NCBI GenBank assembly: GCA_963753685.1
Contig: CAVWDE010000009.1
Location: forward strand, 55,646-119,645
DNA: 64,000 nt
Origin: DATAOG01 sp963753685
Lineage (GTDB): Bacteria; Pseudomonadota; Alphaproteobacteria; Geminicoccales; Geminicoccaceae
Reading direction: 5' to 3'
Shown here one piece after another: positions 1-8,802 of the stretch (the stretch's first letter is position 1; each line of letters begins with the position of its first letter). The position numbers were made by a program, and so were the translations under genes. A model generated the notes under the pieces. It was not told the DNA's origin. It saw only the letters and a list, made by a program, of their open reading frames with translations, and ran no database searches.

Positions 1-21
1 GGTCTTGGGGATGTGCGGGGC

Positions 22-981
22 ATGATTCGCACGCGACTGACAGAGAGGCTCGGCATGGAGCATCCGATCCTGCTCGCGCCAATGGGCATGGTCGCCGGCG
101 GCGAGCTGGCGGCGGCGGTCTCGGCGGCCGGCGGGCTCGGCCTGATCGGCGGCGGCTACGGTGATGCTGCCTGGCTCAAAGAGCAGTTCGCGGCGGCCGG
201 CAATCAGCCGGTCGGGGCGGGGTTCATCACCTGGTCGCTGGCCAGGCAGCCCGAGTTGCTCGAGCTCTGCCTCGAGCGCAGCCCGAAAGCCATGATCTTC
301 GCCTTCGGTGATGCCGCCGCTTTCGTCGCCCGGTGCAAGGACGCGGGGGTCACGACCCTATGGCAGGTCCAGCGCCTGGACCAGGCGCGCCAGGCGATCG
401 CGGCTGGGGTCGACATTCTGGTCGCCCAGGGCCAGGAGGCGGGCGGCCATGGCCTGGAGCGTGGTCTGACGACGCTCTTGCCGGCGGTTCGCGACCTCGC
501 GGGTGACGACCAGCTCGTGGTCGCCGCGGGTGGCATCGGCGACGGACGTGGTCTCGCCGCGAGCCTCATGCTGGGCGCCGACGGCGTGATGATGGGCACG
601 CGCTTCTTCGCGGCCGCCGAGGCGCTTGGCCCGCCCGGGGCCGGGGCGCGCCTCGTCGCTTCCGCTGGCGACGATACCGTGCGCACCCGGGTGTTTGACC
701 TCGCGCGCGGCTACGATTGGCCCGAAGGCTTCACGGGCCGGGTCCTGCACAACGATTTCTCGCGCCGCTGGCATGGCGACGTCGAAGGACTACGAGCGCG
801 CATCGACGAGGAGCGCGCCCGCTATGACGCGGCCACCGCGGACGACGTCGCGACCCGGGTCATCCATGCCGGCGAGGTCGTCGACCTGATCACCTCAGTC
901 AAGCCGGCCGCCGAGATCGTCGCGGAAACCGTGGCCGAGGCGGTCCGCCTGCTCCGCAGCGTGCCAGCCAGATATCTGTGA
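22..981 (+). CDS. NAD(P)H-dependent flavin oxidoreductase, nitronate monooxygenase-like
   Basis: FMN-dependent TIM-barrel enzyme of the nitronate monooxygenase / 2-nitropropane dioxygenase family, about 319 residues, a normal length. The N-terminus (GMEHPILLAPMG) is the usual first strand and FMN loop. The motif EAGGHG near residue 140 carries the family's catalytic-region histidine. AAGGIGDGRGLAASLMLGAD followed by GVMMGTRF forms the phosphate-binding end of the barrel. ATG at 22 is preferred over GTG at 13. The natural substrate cannot be read from sequence: members oxidise nitronates, but others act as enoyl reductases or quinone reductases. Only 21 bases precede it, so operon context is unknown. 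It converges on the SIMPL gene across 173 bases that contain no clear terminator. Confidence 0.88.
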   Translation: MIRTRLTERLGMEHPILLAPMGMVAGGELAAAVSAAGGLGLIGGGYGDAAWLKEQFAAAGNQPVGAGFITWSLARQPELLELCLERSPKAMIFAFGDAAAFVARCKDAGVTTLWQVQRLDQARQAIAAGVDILVAQGQEAGGHGLERGLTTLLPAVRDLAGDDQLVVAAGGIGDGRGLAASLMLGADGVMMGTRFFAAAEALGPPGAGARLVASAGDDTVRTRVFDLARGYDWPEGFTGRVLHNDFSRRWHGDVEGLRARIDEERARYDAATADDVATRVIHAGEVVDLITSVKPAAEIVAETVAEAVRLLRSVPARYL

Positions 982-1154
982 TCGCGGGCCAACGTCAGGC
1001 GGCTTCGAAGCGGCGGACGGCGGACGATGCCACCGGGATCGGGAGGATTGTGCATGGCCACGGCTCGCGTCTCCGGCATCAGCAATAATCCAGGTCGTCG
1101 ACGTCCACGGCGTCGCCATCTTCGAACCTGAAGCTGAATTGGCCGCGCGGAGCG

Positions 1155-1907
1155 CTACCGGCTGAGGCGGTATTCGACCGTGCTGACCACGCGGATCTGC
1201 TTGTCGACCTGGTTCTGCTCGGACAGGCCGGGCGCCGGATCGCGGGCCAGGATCTCGAACAGGCCTTGGGAGGCGCGCCGGATCTCGGCGATCTCGCTAC
1301 CGGAATCGGCGGCGAACTGCTCGGCCGCTTCGCGCGCGTTGCGGGTCGCATCGGCCAGCATCTTGGGCTTGATGTCGTTCAGCTTGGTGAACAGGTAGCT
1401 CGGGCCGCCGGTGTCGGCGAGCACGACGCCCTGTTTGACCAGTTCGCCGGTCGCCCGGTTGAGCTCCGCGACCCGGTCGACCTGCGGGGTGCGCACGATC
1501 ACGGTCTGGGCGACGATGAAGCGGTTGTCGCGGACAGCCTCCTGCCGGTAGGCCTGGGCCAGGAGGTCGGTGACCTCGACCCTTTGCGGCTGGATCGCCG
1601 CGGCCTCGATGCCATGCCCGGTCAGGAACCGGGTGATCGTGGTGAGGTCGGTATCGATCTTGGTCTGCACCTGGCCGAGGTCGTTGCCGGTCGCGGTGAT
1701 GCGGAGCGGCCAGACCGCGAGGTCGGCCTTGACGAAGGTCTCGGCCAGGCCCTTGACCGTGACGTAACGATCGACGCTCCGGCCGCGCTCGAAGCCGCGC
1801 CCGACCAGAAAGCCCGCGGCGGCGAGGCCAAGCCCCAGGATCAGAGCGCCAGCCAGAAATGCCCAGGCCGGCCTCGGCGCGCGCGGCAAGTCGGGCGCGG
1901 CCGCCAC
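1155..1907 (-). CDS. SIMPL (DUF541) domain protein, membrane-anchored
   Basis: About 250 residues: a short cytoplasmic N-terminus, one hydrophobic segment (roughly residues 11-35, rich in Gly/Ala/Leu), then a periplasmic SIMPL/DUF541 domain recognised by VTVKGLAETFVKADLAVW, the LGQVQTKIDTDL helix and the C-terminal DKQIRVVSTVEYRL strand. The start is taken as GTG at 1907 because the upstream gene's TGA ends at 1909, giving near-direct coupling; longer in-frame starts would run deep into that gene. SIMPL proteins are poorly understood, and some are linked to oxidative stress or surface signalling. Its tight linkage to xsc is unexplained and may simply reflect co-transcription. Confidence 0.8.
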   Translation of the reverse strand: MAAAPDLPRAPRPAWAFLAGALILGLGLAAAGFLVGRGFERGRSVDRYVTVKGLAETFVKADLAVWPLRITATGNDLGQVQTKIDTDLTTITRFLTGHGIEAAAIQPQRVEVTDLLAQAYRQEAVRDNRFIVAQTVIVRTPQVDRVAELNRATGELVKQGVVLADTGGPSYLFTKLNDIKPKMLADATRNAREAAEQFAADSGSEIAEIRRASQGLFEILARDPAPGLSEQNQVDKQIRVVSTVEYRLSR

Positions 1908-1908
1908 G

Positions 1909-3621
1909 TCAGGCGACTTCGTAGGCCTTGTACTTGTCGAGGAAGCGCTTCGGCTTCTTGAGCGCATCGCGGCGGAAGGGCTCGCCGAGCTCCTGGGTGA
2001 TCTTGATCTCGATCACGGTGCAGACGCCGGATGAGGTCGCCGCCCGCAGCGCATCGCCGACCTCGTCCGGCGCCTCGACCGTGATCCCTTCCGCGCCCAT
2101 CGCGCGTGCAATCCCGGCAAAGCTCGGGTTCTCGAGGTTGGTGCCGACGTAGCGATCGGCGTAGTAGTCGATCTGGTTTTTCTTCTCCGCACCCCACTGG
2201 CCGTTGTTGAAGACCACCGCGACAGCTGGAATCCGCTCGCGCACGGCCGTCAAAACCTCGTTCAGGCTCATGCCCCAGGCGCCGTCGCCGACATAGGCGA
2301 CCGCCGGCCGCTCGGGTGCTGCGACCTTCGCCCCCATCGCGGTCGGGAAGGCGTAGCCGCAGTTGCCGAAGCTCATCGGCGCGAAGAAGCTGTTCGGGGC
2401 CTCGAAGCGCAGATAGCTGTTGGCGACCGAGCAGACGTTGCCGATGTCCGTGGTCACCATCGCGTTCTTGGGCATCGCCTTCTCGAGCTCGCGAAGGGCC
2501 CGGCGGGGGGCGATCGGCGAGCCGGAGGCCGAGGAGAGGCCGGAGAGCTCCTCCTCCCAGGCGGCCTTCTGGCGGCGGACCTCGGCCAACCGCTCGGCCC
2601 GGTTGGCGTGGCCCGCGAGCGGTTGGTTCTGCAGGCGCGCCAGCAGTTCCGCCGCGGCCGCCCTGGCGTCACCGACCACGCCGACGTCGATCGACTTGGT
2701 CAGGCCGATCATCCGGTGGTCGGGATCGACCTGGACGATGCGGGCGCCCTTCGGCCAGTACTCGATGCCGTACTGCGGCAGGGTCCCGAACGGCCCGAGG
2801 CGGGTGCCGAGCGCCAGCACCACATCCGCCTGGGCGAGGATGCGCATCGCCGCCTTCGAGCCCTGGTAGCCGAGCGGGCCGCAGTAGAGCTCGTGGCGGT
2901 TCGGGAAGCTGTCGTTGTGCAGATAGCTCGCGACCACCGGGGCGCCCAGCTGCTCGGCGAGTGCCACCGCCTCGTCCACCCCATGCGACATGATCACGCC
3001 GCCGCCCGCGACGATCACCGGGAATTTTCCGGACTTGAGGGCGTCGGCGGCTGCGGCCAGGCTCGCGGGGCCGCCGGCGGAGCGCTCGATCTTGACCGGC
3101 TTCGGCAGCGCCACGTCGATCTCGCCGTAGAAATAGTCGCGCGGGATGTTGATCTGCACCGGCCCGCGCTCGGCCAGCGCCAGGTCGAGGGCGCGCGAGG
3201 TCAGCTCGGCGATCCGGTCGGGCCGGTTGATGTGGGCCTGGAACTTGGTGATCTTCGAGAAGATCGGCATCTGCTCGGTCTCCTGGAAACCACCCATGCC
3301 GATCGTGGCGCTGCCGGTCTCGGGCGTGATGCAGACGACCGGCGAATGCGCCCAGTAGGCGGCCGCGATCCCGGTCACGAAATTGGTGATCCCGGGCCCG
3401 TTCTGAGCGATGCAGACGCCGTGCCTGTCGAGCACGCGCGAATAGCCGTCGGCCATGTGCGCGGCGTTCTGCTCGTGGGCGACCGAGACGAACCGGATGC
3501 CGGCCGGCTCGAAGATGTCGAGCGCGTCCATGTAGGCGGAGCCGACGATGCCGAAGACGGTCTTGACGCCGTGGGCGGCCAGGGTCTCGACGAAAGCTTC
3601 GCTCGGCGTCATGCGGGTCAT
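1909..3621 (-). CDS. xsc: sulfoacetaldehyde acetyltransferase (Xsc)
   Basis: Thiamine-diphosphate enzyme that converts sulfoacetaldehyde plus phosphate to acetyl phosphate and sulfite, the desulfonation step of taurine/isethionate catabolism. About 570 residues, slightly under the usual 580-600. The catalytic Glu lies in VAHEQNAAHMADGY (E50), and the Mg/ThDP-binding GDGAWG motif is near residue 445, followed by NNGQWGAEKKNQ, which is typical of Xsc rather than acetolactate synthase. ATG at 3621 is chosen because GAGGAGG lies 9 bases upstream; the frame stays open further upstream but lacks a site. No taurine transporter, taurine dehydrogenase, pta or sulfite exporter lies beside it. The only apparent operon partner is the SIMPL gene. 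Confidence 0.9.
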   Translation of the reverse strand: MTRMTPSEAFVETLAAHGVKTVFGIVGSAYMDALDIFEPAGIRFVSVAHEQNAAHMADGYSRVLDRHGVCIAQNGPGITNFVTGIAAAYWAHSPVVCITPETGSATIGMGGFQETEQMPIFSKITKFQAHINRPDRIAELTSRALDLALAERGPVQINIPRDYFYGEIDVALPKPVKIERSAGGPASLAAAADALKSGKFPVIVAGGGVIMSHGVDEAVALAEQLGAPVVASYLHNDSFPNRHELYCGPLGYQGSKAAMRILAQADVVLALGTRLGPFGTLPQYGIEYWPKGARIVQVDPDHRMIGLTKSIDVGVVGDARAAAAELLARLQNQPLAGHANRAERLAEVRRQKAAWEEELSGLSSASGSPIAPRRALRELEKAMPKNAMVTTDIGNVCSVANSYLRFEAPNSFFAPMSFGNCGYAFPTAMGAKVAAPERPAVAYVGDGAWGMSLNEVLTAVRERIPAVAVVFNNGQWGAEKKNQIDYYADRYVGTNLENPSFAGIARAMGAEGITVEAPDEVGDALRAATSSGVCTVIEIKITQELGEPFRRDALKKPKRFLDKYKAYEVA

Positions 3622-3837
3622 CGGTCGGGGCCTCCTCGATTCGATCCTGGGCGGGCAGCTTGCTTCTTCTATCACCGCCGGTGGCGGCGCGCGGCTGCGT
3701 GCCTCGGGATGATGCGGGCATGGCTTGGGGCTGTCCAGCCCGGACTGCGGCGGACACCGACCCCGGCGCGCGAAGCGGATTGCGGGCGCAGTCATGCCCC
3801 GGCGGAGCGGGGCCGCTCTCGCCGCAGCTCTGAAAAA

Positions 3838-4398
3838 TCAGGCCGGAGGCTGCGGTGCGGGCATGGCGCCCGCGTCTGCCGGCTCCGGTTCGACAGCCAG
3901 CAGCTCGACCTCCCGAACGAGGTCGCCCAGCAGAGCGCGGCCCTGGTCGCGGAGCACGACGACGGTCTCCGGGGCCGCCGGCTCGGCCAGACGCTCGATC
4001 CGCTCGGTCAGCGCGTACATGCTGATGCGGAGCGTCTCGGCGCCACCCGCATGGGGCTCGTCGCCGCTCTCGCGATAGGCTTGGATCAGCCGGTCGAGGT
4101 TACGCGCTGCAGCGTGCGCCATGGTCACCAGGCTGCGCCGCCGAAAGGCCGGGCTGCCGTCGCCGAGATCGGTGTTGAACCCGACCGTCTGGTGGCCGCT
4201 CTCGGCGAGCCCGGGGTCGATCTGCTCGAACTCGGCACTGAGCGCGCCGAGGTCACGCTGCAGACCGTTGATCAGCTCACCGGGGTCGGCGGCGACTGCA
4301 GCCGCCGGCAGCGCGACCAGCAGCGCCGTTGCCAGCGCGACCGACAGGCGGAACCGCTGCCGCGCTCCGGCGGCGCGAGATCGCTTGGAACCGAGCAT
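3838..4398 (-). CDS. exported protein of unknown function with helical mature part
   Basis: About 186 residues with a clear Sec signal peptide: Arg/Lys-rich N-region, a hydrophobic core (LSVALATALLVALPAAA) and an AVA-AD cleavage site near residue 37. The mature part is rich in Glu, Leu and Arg, looks helical, and ends in an acidic, Pro-rich tail. No domain is recognised. ATG at 4398 follows a weak GAAGGA; a GTG 27 bases upstream is the alternative. It is divergent from rph across 200 bases and is probably transcribed alone. The function is unknown and nothing in the context indicates one. Confidence 0.6.
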   Translation of the reverse strand: MLGSKRSRAAGARQRFRLSVALATALLVALPAAAVAADPGELINGLQRDLGALSAEFEQIDPGLAESGHQTVGFNTDLGDGSPAFRRRSLVTMAHAAARNLDRLIQAYRESGDEPHAGGAETLRISMYALTERIERLAEPAAPETVVVLRDQGRALLGDLVREVELLAVEPEPADAGAMPAPQPPA

Positions 4399-4599
4399 TC
4401 CTTCACCCGAGTGCCGCAGCCGCACCCCATTGCGCGCCCGAATCCGGGCACCAGGTCGTCGAGGCGAGGCGATCCTGTGCTGGAGGTGCTAACAATTCAT
4501 GATCGGCCGGTCTCGCCCTGCACCCGGCCGGCGCGCCGACCCGGCCTTGATGTTCCGCGCCTTGGACGCTAGGACGGGCACCCCAACCCTGGAGACCCC

Positions 4600-5322
4600 A
4601 TGCGACCGTCCGGACGCGCTCCCGACGAGCTGCGCGCGGTGACCCTGGAACCCGGCTGCTCGCCGCATGCCGAGGGCTCCTGCCTGGTCCGCTGCGGGGC
4701 CACGCACGTGCTCTGCACGGCCACGGTCCAGGAGCGGGTGCCGCCGTTCCTGCGCAACAGCGGCCGCGGCTGGGTCACCGCCGAATACGGCATGCTGCCG
4801 CGCGCGACCAACCGCCGCACCGATCGCGAGGCGGCGCGCGGCCGCCAGTCCGGCCGGACCCAGGAGATCCAGCGCCTGATCGGCCGGGCGCTGCGCGCGG
4901 TCACCGACCTCGGCCTGATGGGCGAGCGTCAGATCGTCATGGATTGCGACGTGCTGCAGGCCGACGGCGGCACCCGCACGGCGGCGATCACCGGTGCCTA
5001 CGTCGCCCTGCACCAGGCGCTCGCGGGGCTGGTCGCGGCCGCCGAGTTGCCGGCGCTGCCGCTGCGCGAGCCGGTCGCGGCGGTCGCCTGCGCCCTGGTC
5101 GAGGGCCAGGCGGTGCTCGACCCGGACTACGCCGAGGACAGCGCCGCCGAGGCCGACGCCAACTTCGTGCTGACCGGATCGGGCGGGATCGTCGAGATCC
5201 AGATCACCGCCGAGACCGAGCCGCTCGCGCTCGAGCAGTTCGCCGCCCTGCACCGCCTCGCGGAGCAGGGGGTGCGCCAGCTCCTGGTCATCCAGCGGCG
5301 GGCGCTCGGCCTGGACGCTTAA
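4600..5322 (+). CDS. rph: ribonuclease PH
   Basis: Phosphorolytic 3'-5' exoribonuclease that trims tRNA 3' ends. 240 residues, the normal length. The RNase PH core is evident: CGATHVLCTATV, GRGWVTAEYGMLPRAT with the substrate-binding arginines after it (RRTDREAARGRQSGR), MDCDVLQADGGTRTAAITGA for phosphate binding, and the C-terminal FVLTGSGGIVEIQITAE motif. ATG at 4600 follows a GGAGA-like stretch. The stop is 2 bases before rdgB, and rph-rdgB is a recurrent pairing in proteobacteria, so the two are likely co-transcribed. Confidence 0.97.
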   Translation: MRPSGRAPDELRAVTLEPGCSPHAEGSCLVRCGATHVLCTATVQERVPPFLRNSGRGWVTAEYGMLPRATNRRTDREAARGRQSGRTQEIQRLIGRALRAVTDLGLMGERQIVMDCDVLQADGGTRTAAITGAYVALHQALAGLVAAAELPALPLREPVAAVACALVEGQAVLDPDYAEDSAAEADANFVLTGSGGIVEIQITAETEPLALEQFAALHRLAEQGVRQLLVIQRRALGLDA

Positions 5323-5324
5323 AG

Positions 5325-5981
5325 GTGGCAAGGCGGTTCGCCGGGCCGCGGCTCGTGCTCGCGAGCCACAATCCGGGCAAGCTAGCCGAGCTTCGGGAGC
5401 TGCTCGCCGGCCAGCCGGTCGAGGTGATCGCGAGCGCTGCGCTGGGCCTGGCGGAGCCGGTCGAGGACGGCCGGACCTTTGCGGCCAACGCCCGGATCAA
5501 GGCGCATGCAGCCGCCGGCACCACCGGGCTGCCGGCGCTGGCCGACGATTCCGGGCTGGTGGTGGCGGGCCTGGCCGGCCGGCCGGGAGTGCATTCGGCC
5601 CGCTGGGCAGGGCCGGAGGGCGACTTCGATCGGGCGATGGCCCGGGTCCGGGACGAGCTCGCCGCCCGCTACGGCAGCTTTGCCGTCGCCGACCGGCGCG
5701 CGGCCTTCGTCGCTGCCCTCTGTCTCGCCTGGCCGGACGGCCACGAGGAGCTGGTCCAGGGCCGGGTCGCGGGCGAGCTGGTCGATCCGCCACGCGGCCG
5801 GGGCGGCTTCGGCTATGACCCGATGTTCCAGCCGCTGGGCTCGAGCCAGACCTTCGCCGAGCTGCCGCGCTCGGCCAAGCAGGCGCAAAGCCATCGCGGC
5901 CGGGCGCTGCGCCGCCTGCTCGAACGCTGCTTCGGCGCGCCCGTCGGCGCGCGGCTCAGCGTCCGGCCACCTGGCCGGTAA
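5325..5981 (+). CDS. rdgB: RdgB/HAM1 family dITP/XTP pyrophosphatase
   Basis: Hydrolyses non-canonical purine nucleoside triphosphates (ITP, dITP, XTP) to monophosphates, keeping them out of nucleic acids. About 218 residues, slightly longer than the usual ~200. Family motifs: SHNPGKLAELRELL near the N-terminus, ALADDSGLVV at about residue 70, GRPGVHSARWAG, and RGGFGYDPMF near residue 165. The start is inferred as GTG at 5325, only 2 bases after the rph stop; no ATG is available before the first conserved strand. Its 3' end overlaps the convergent lipoprotein gene by 26 bases. Confidence 0.94.
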   Translation: MARRFAGPRLVLASHNPGKLAELRELLAGQPVEVIASAALGLAEPVEDGRTFAANARIKAHAAAGTTGLPALADDSGLVVAGLAGRPGVHSARWAGPEGDFDRAMARVRDELAARYGSFAVADRRAAFVAALCLAWPDGHEELVQGRVAGELVDPPRGRGGFGYDPMFQPLGSSQTFAELPRSAKQAQSHRGRALRRLLERCFGAPVGARLSVRPPGR

Positions 5982-7377
5982 AGCTCGCGGGCGGGGGCTC
6001 GATCGTACGCGCCGTGCCGTGCGCGACCTCGAGGATGGCGAGGCCATGATCGGCCAGGCCGTCGGCGCGCAGCCGGAACAGTCCGGTCGCGCCGGTGAAC
6101 CCCTGGGCATTGGTCAGCGTTGCGGTCTGGAATTTCGGGTCGTGCATGTCGCGGGCGACGATCACGGCGAGCGCGGTGGCGTCGTAGGCGAGTGCTGCGA
6201 GCTGTTGCGGCGGGTGGCCATAGACGCCCTGAAAGCGGTTCTGGAACTGGGCCATGCCTTCGGGCGCCGTGGCTGCGAACCAGCCCTGCTGCAGCGCCGC
6301 CTCCTGCAGCACCCGCGCGTCGTCCTGCCAGCGCATGGTGCCGAGGAAGCGGATCGCCGCCGGGTCGACGTCGAAGAAGGTCAAAAGGGAGGCGACCGAG
6401 CGCAGCCGGTCGCCGCCGTCGGCGATCAGGATGGCGTCGAACGGCGGCCCGCCGAGGGTATCCAGGGTCGACAGCTTCTGGAGCGCCTGCTTGGACTGGT
6501 CGTCGTTCAGCTTCTGGAGGCGCGCGCGCTCCTTGTCCAGCGCCGCCTTGCGCGCATCGTAGGCCGCGATCTGCCGGACCACCGCGGACGGGTCGGCCTG
6601 ATCCGGCGGATAGAACAGCGTCTGGCCGAGCTCGCCGCCGTTGGCCAGCACCGTGCGGCGGAGCACGTCCAACGCGGTCGCGCCGTAGGCATCGTTGGGG
6701 GCGAGGCCGGCGATCCGGACCGGACCGGCATCGAGCGGCGCCGGACCCTGGCCGGACGGCCCCGGTGCGGCCAGACCGGGATCGGTCAATCCCTGGTTGG
6801 TGGGGGCCTCAGCGGTCGGGGCCCCTGCAGTGCCAGTGGCCGGCAGGCCGACGTCGGGCGGCTGGCGCTGAACATGCTCGAGCGCATAGTGCACGACCCG
6901 CTCGACCTGCTCCTCCGGCCGGAAGCCGAGCAGGAAGGTGCCGTCGGCGGCGGCCGCGGTGACGTTGGAGAAGGCGAGCACCCGGATCCCGGCCTGCGCG
7001 GCGACCGGCGTGACCGCGGTCACGGCCTGATTGAACAACGGGCCGAGGATCACCGCGGCGCCCTCCGCGACCACCTGTTCGGCCGCCTGGCGGGCACCAT
7101 CCGGGCTACCGCCGGTGTCGCGCGGCAGCAGAACCAGATCGTTGGGGCCGACGTCGAACAGCGCCATCTGGGCGGCATCGAGCATGTCATGGCCGAGGTC
7201 GGCGGCCTGGCCGGTGAGCGGCAGCAGCAGTCCGACCCGAACCTCGGCTGGCTGCAACTCGACCTGGGCTTCGGGGGGTTGTACGGTCGAGGTTGACTTG
7301 GGTCCGGTCTCGGTCGCGCAGCCCGCGAGCAGGAGCACGCCGAGAGCCGACGCCGCCACCTTCGACTCCACCCGCAT
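5956..7377 (-). CDS. LpoA/LppC-like periplasmic-binding-fold lipoprotein (penicillin-binding protein activator family)
   Basis: About 473 residues from ATG at 7377, with a lipoprotein signal ending in a lipobox (LLLAGC near residue 20). The mature part has a type I periplasmic-binding fold: VRVGLLLPLTGQAADLG, AVILGPLFNQAVTAV, then a low-complexity Pro/Gly/Thr-rich linker of about 50 residues, a second lobe (VRIAGLAPNDAYGATALDVLRR) and a Lys/Gln-rich helical insert. This resembles the C-terminal half of LpoA, which activates PBP1a in enterobacteria; in alphaproteobacteria the equivalent is usually annotated as penicillin-binding protein activator. Earlier ATGs (7386, 7392, 7410) are possible; the one at 7410 would overlap the divergent rsmI start codon. 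Divergent pairing with rsmI is the arrangement also known from LpoA in gammaproteobacteria. Confidence 0.82.
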   Translation of the reverse strand: MRVESKVAASALGVLLLAGCATETGPKSTSTVQPPEAQVELQPAEVRVGLLLPLTGQAADLGHDMLDAAQMALFDVGPNDLVLLPRDTGGSPDGARQAAEQVVAEGAAVILGPLFNQAVTAVTPVAAQAGIRVLAFSNVTAAAADGTFLLGFRPEEQVERVVHYALEHVQRQPPDVGLPATGTAGAPTAEAPTNQGLTDPGLAAPGPSGQGPAPLDAGPVRIAGLAPNDAYGATALDVLRRTVLANGGELGQTLFYPPDQADPSAVVRQIAAYDARKAALDKERARLQKLNDDQSKQALQKLSTLDTLGGPPFDAILIADGGDRLRSVASLLTFFDVDPAAIRFLGTMRWQDDARVLQEAALQQGWFAATAPEGMAQFQNRFQGVYGHPPQQLAALAYDATALAVIVARDMHDPKFQTATLTNAQGFTGATGLFRLRADGLADHGLAILEVAHGTARTIEPPPASFTGQVAGR

Positions 7378-7408
7378 CCACCCCATTGCCATTGCCCAAG
7401 CCTGAGAC

Positions 7409-8338
7409 ATGAGCGTGACCCGTTCGGCCTCGGCTGCCCCGGACGACGGCCAACCTAGCGACGCATCCGGGCGAAGTAAACTCGCGCCGGGCCTGCATCT
7501 GATCGCCACCCCGATCGGCAATCTGGGTGATCTGTCGCCGCGCGCCCTGGCCACCCTCGGCGCCGCTGACCTCGTGGTTTGCGAGGATACCCGGGTGACC
7601 GGTCAGCTGCTCCACCGGCACCGCATCGAGCGCCCGCTGCTCGCCTATCACGAGCATAACGCGGCCCGGATGCGCCCGCAGATCATCGCCCGGCTGCAGG
7701 CCGGTGCGGCGGTGGCGCTGACGACCGACGCGGGTACGCCCCTGATCTCGGATCCCGGCTACAAGCTGGTGCGGGCGGCGATCGACGCCGGCATCGAGGT
7801 ATCCACGGTGCCGGGGCCGTCGGCGGCGATCGCCGCGCTCACGGTCTCGGGACTGCCGACCGACCGCTTCCTGGTCGCGGGCTTCCTGCCCGCCCGCGGA
7901 GCCGCGCGCCGGCGCGCGATTCAGGAGCTGGGCGCGGTCCGGGCGACGCTCGTGCTGTTCGAGGCGGCAAGGCGGCTGCCCGAGGCGCTGGCCGAGCTCG
8001 CGCAGGCGCTCGGGCCGCGCGAGGCGGCGGTCGCGCGCGAGCTGACCAAGCTCTTCGAGGAGGTCCGCCGCGGCCGGCTCGACCAGCTGGCCGCCGAGTA
8101 CGCGCAGAGCGGGCCGCCCAAGGGCGAGGTGGTCCTGGTGATCGGGGCCGCTGCGGCGAGCGACGCGCCGGCCGATGCCGAGGCGCTCGACGCCGCGCTC
8201 GAGGCGGCGCTCGCGACTCTGGCCCCGGCGGCCGCCGCGGCCGCGGTCGCCGCGGCGACCGGCCGGCCCCGGCGCGAGGTCTACCGCCGGGCGCTGGCAC
8301 TCCGGCAGCGCGGCCGCGAGCCGCCCGGGGAGCCATGA
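7409..8338 (+). CDS. rsmI: 16S rRNA (cytidine(1402)-2'-O)-methyltransferase
   Basis: SAM-dependent ribose methyltransferase acting on C1402 of 16S rRNA in the decoding centre. 309 residues. The tetrapyrrole-methylase fold is clear: GLHLIATPIGNLGDLSPRAL near residue 30, VVCEDTRVTGQLL, LTTDAGTPLISDPGY at about 110, STVPGPSAAIAALTVSGL at about 130, and FLVAGFLPARGAARR. The C-terminal 60 residues are an Ala-rich domain with a GRPRREVYRRAL helix, as in other RsmI proteins. The gene overlaps yraN by 4 bases (ATGA), so translation is coupled. Confidence 0.95.
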   Translation: MSVTRSASAAPDDGQPSDASGRSKLAPGLHLIATPIGNLGDLSPRALATLGAADLVVCEDTRVTGQLLHRHRIERPLLAYHEHNAARMRPQIIARLQAGAAVALTTDAGTPLISDPGYKLVRAAIDAGIEVSTVPGPSAAIAALTVSGLPTDRFLVAGFLPARGAARRRAIQELGAVRATLVLFEAARRLPEALAELAQALGPREAAVARELTKLFEEVRRGRLDQLAAEYAQSGPPKGEVVLVIGAAAASDAPADAEALDAALEAALATLAPAAAAAAVAAATGRPRREVYRRALALRQRGREPPGEP

Positions 8339-8691
8339 ACCGGGCGCGCCGTCAGGCCTGGGGCTGGTGGGCCGAGACGCTCGCCGCCTGGAGCCTCCGG
8401 TTGCGCGGCTACCAGGTGCTCGCGCGGCGCTACCGGACCCCGCTCGGCGAGATCGACCTGGTGGTCCGCCGCGGCCGTCTGCTGGCGTTCGTCGAGGTCA
8501 AGGCGCGACGCGACCTCGTGCAGGCGCTGGATGCGCTCGGACCGCGGCAACGGGAGCGCACGCAGCGCGCCGCGGCGCTCTTCCTGCTGCGCTACCCGAA
8601 CCATGCCGACTGCGTCCTGCGCTTCGACCTGGTCGCCGTGCGCCCCTGGCGGCTGCCGCGCCACCTGGTCGACGCCTGGCGCCTGGACTGA
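8335..8691 (+). CDS. yraN: YraN/UPF0102 endonuclease-fold protein
   Basis: 118 residues, normal for the family. The nuclease-like core has GEIDLVVRRGRLLAFVEVKAR (Glu and Asp on one strand, then the EVK motif), which resembles Holliday-junction-resolvase-type nucleases. Biochemical function remains unsettled. The ATGA overlap with rsmI reproduces the conserved rsmI-yraN unit of proteobacteria. The next gene is not gshB, as it often is in alphaproteobacteria, but glycerate kinase. Confidence 0.92.
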   Translation: MNRARRQAWGWWAETLAAWSLRLRGYQVLARRYRTPLGEIDLVVRRGRLLAFVEVKARRDLVQALDALGPRQRERTQRAAALFLLRYPNHADCVLRFDLVAVRPWRLPRHLVDAWRLD

Positions 8692-8802
8692 AGCCGACCC
8701 GCAGGCCGCCGGGCTTGACGACGGGCCGCGGCGATGGCGTCTTGAGCACTTCGAGAGAGCCGGCGTCGGGATCGGCGCCGAGCTGAGGCCCGGGGTGAGG
8801 GT

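Noticed and set aside
2608..4572. 654-codon open frame on the plus strand opposite xsc
   Set aside because: Antisense to a well-recognised gene. High GC leaves the opposite strand free of stops; the translation is His/Arg/Gly-rich and matches nothing.
7408..7411. Overlapping divergent start codons (CATG) of the lipoprotein and rsmI
   Set aside because: Depends on using the furthest upstream lipoprotein ATG. A start at 7377 gives a better lipoprotein signal, so the overlap is probably not real.
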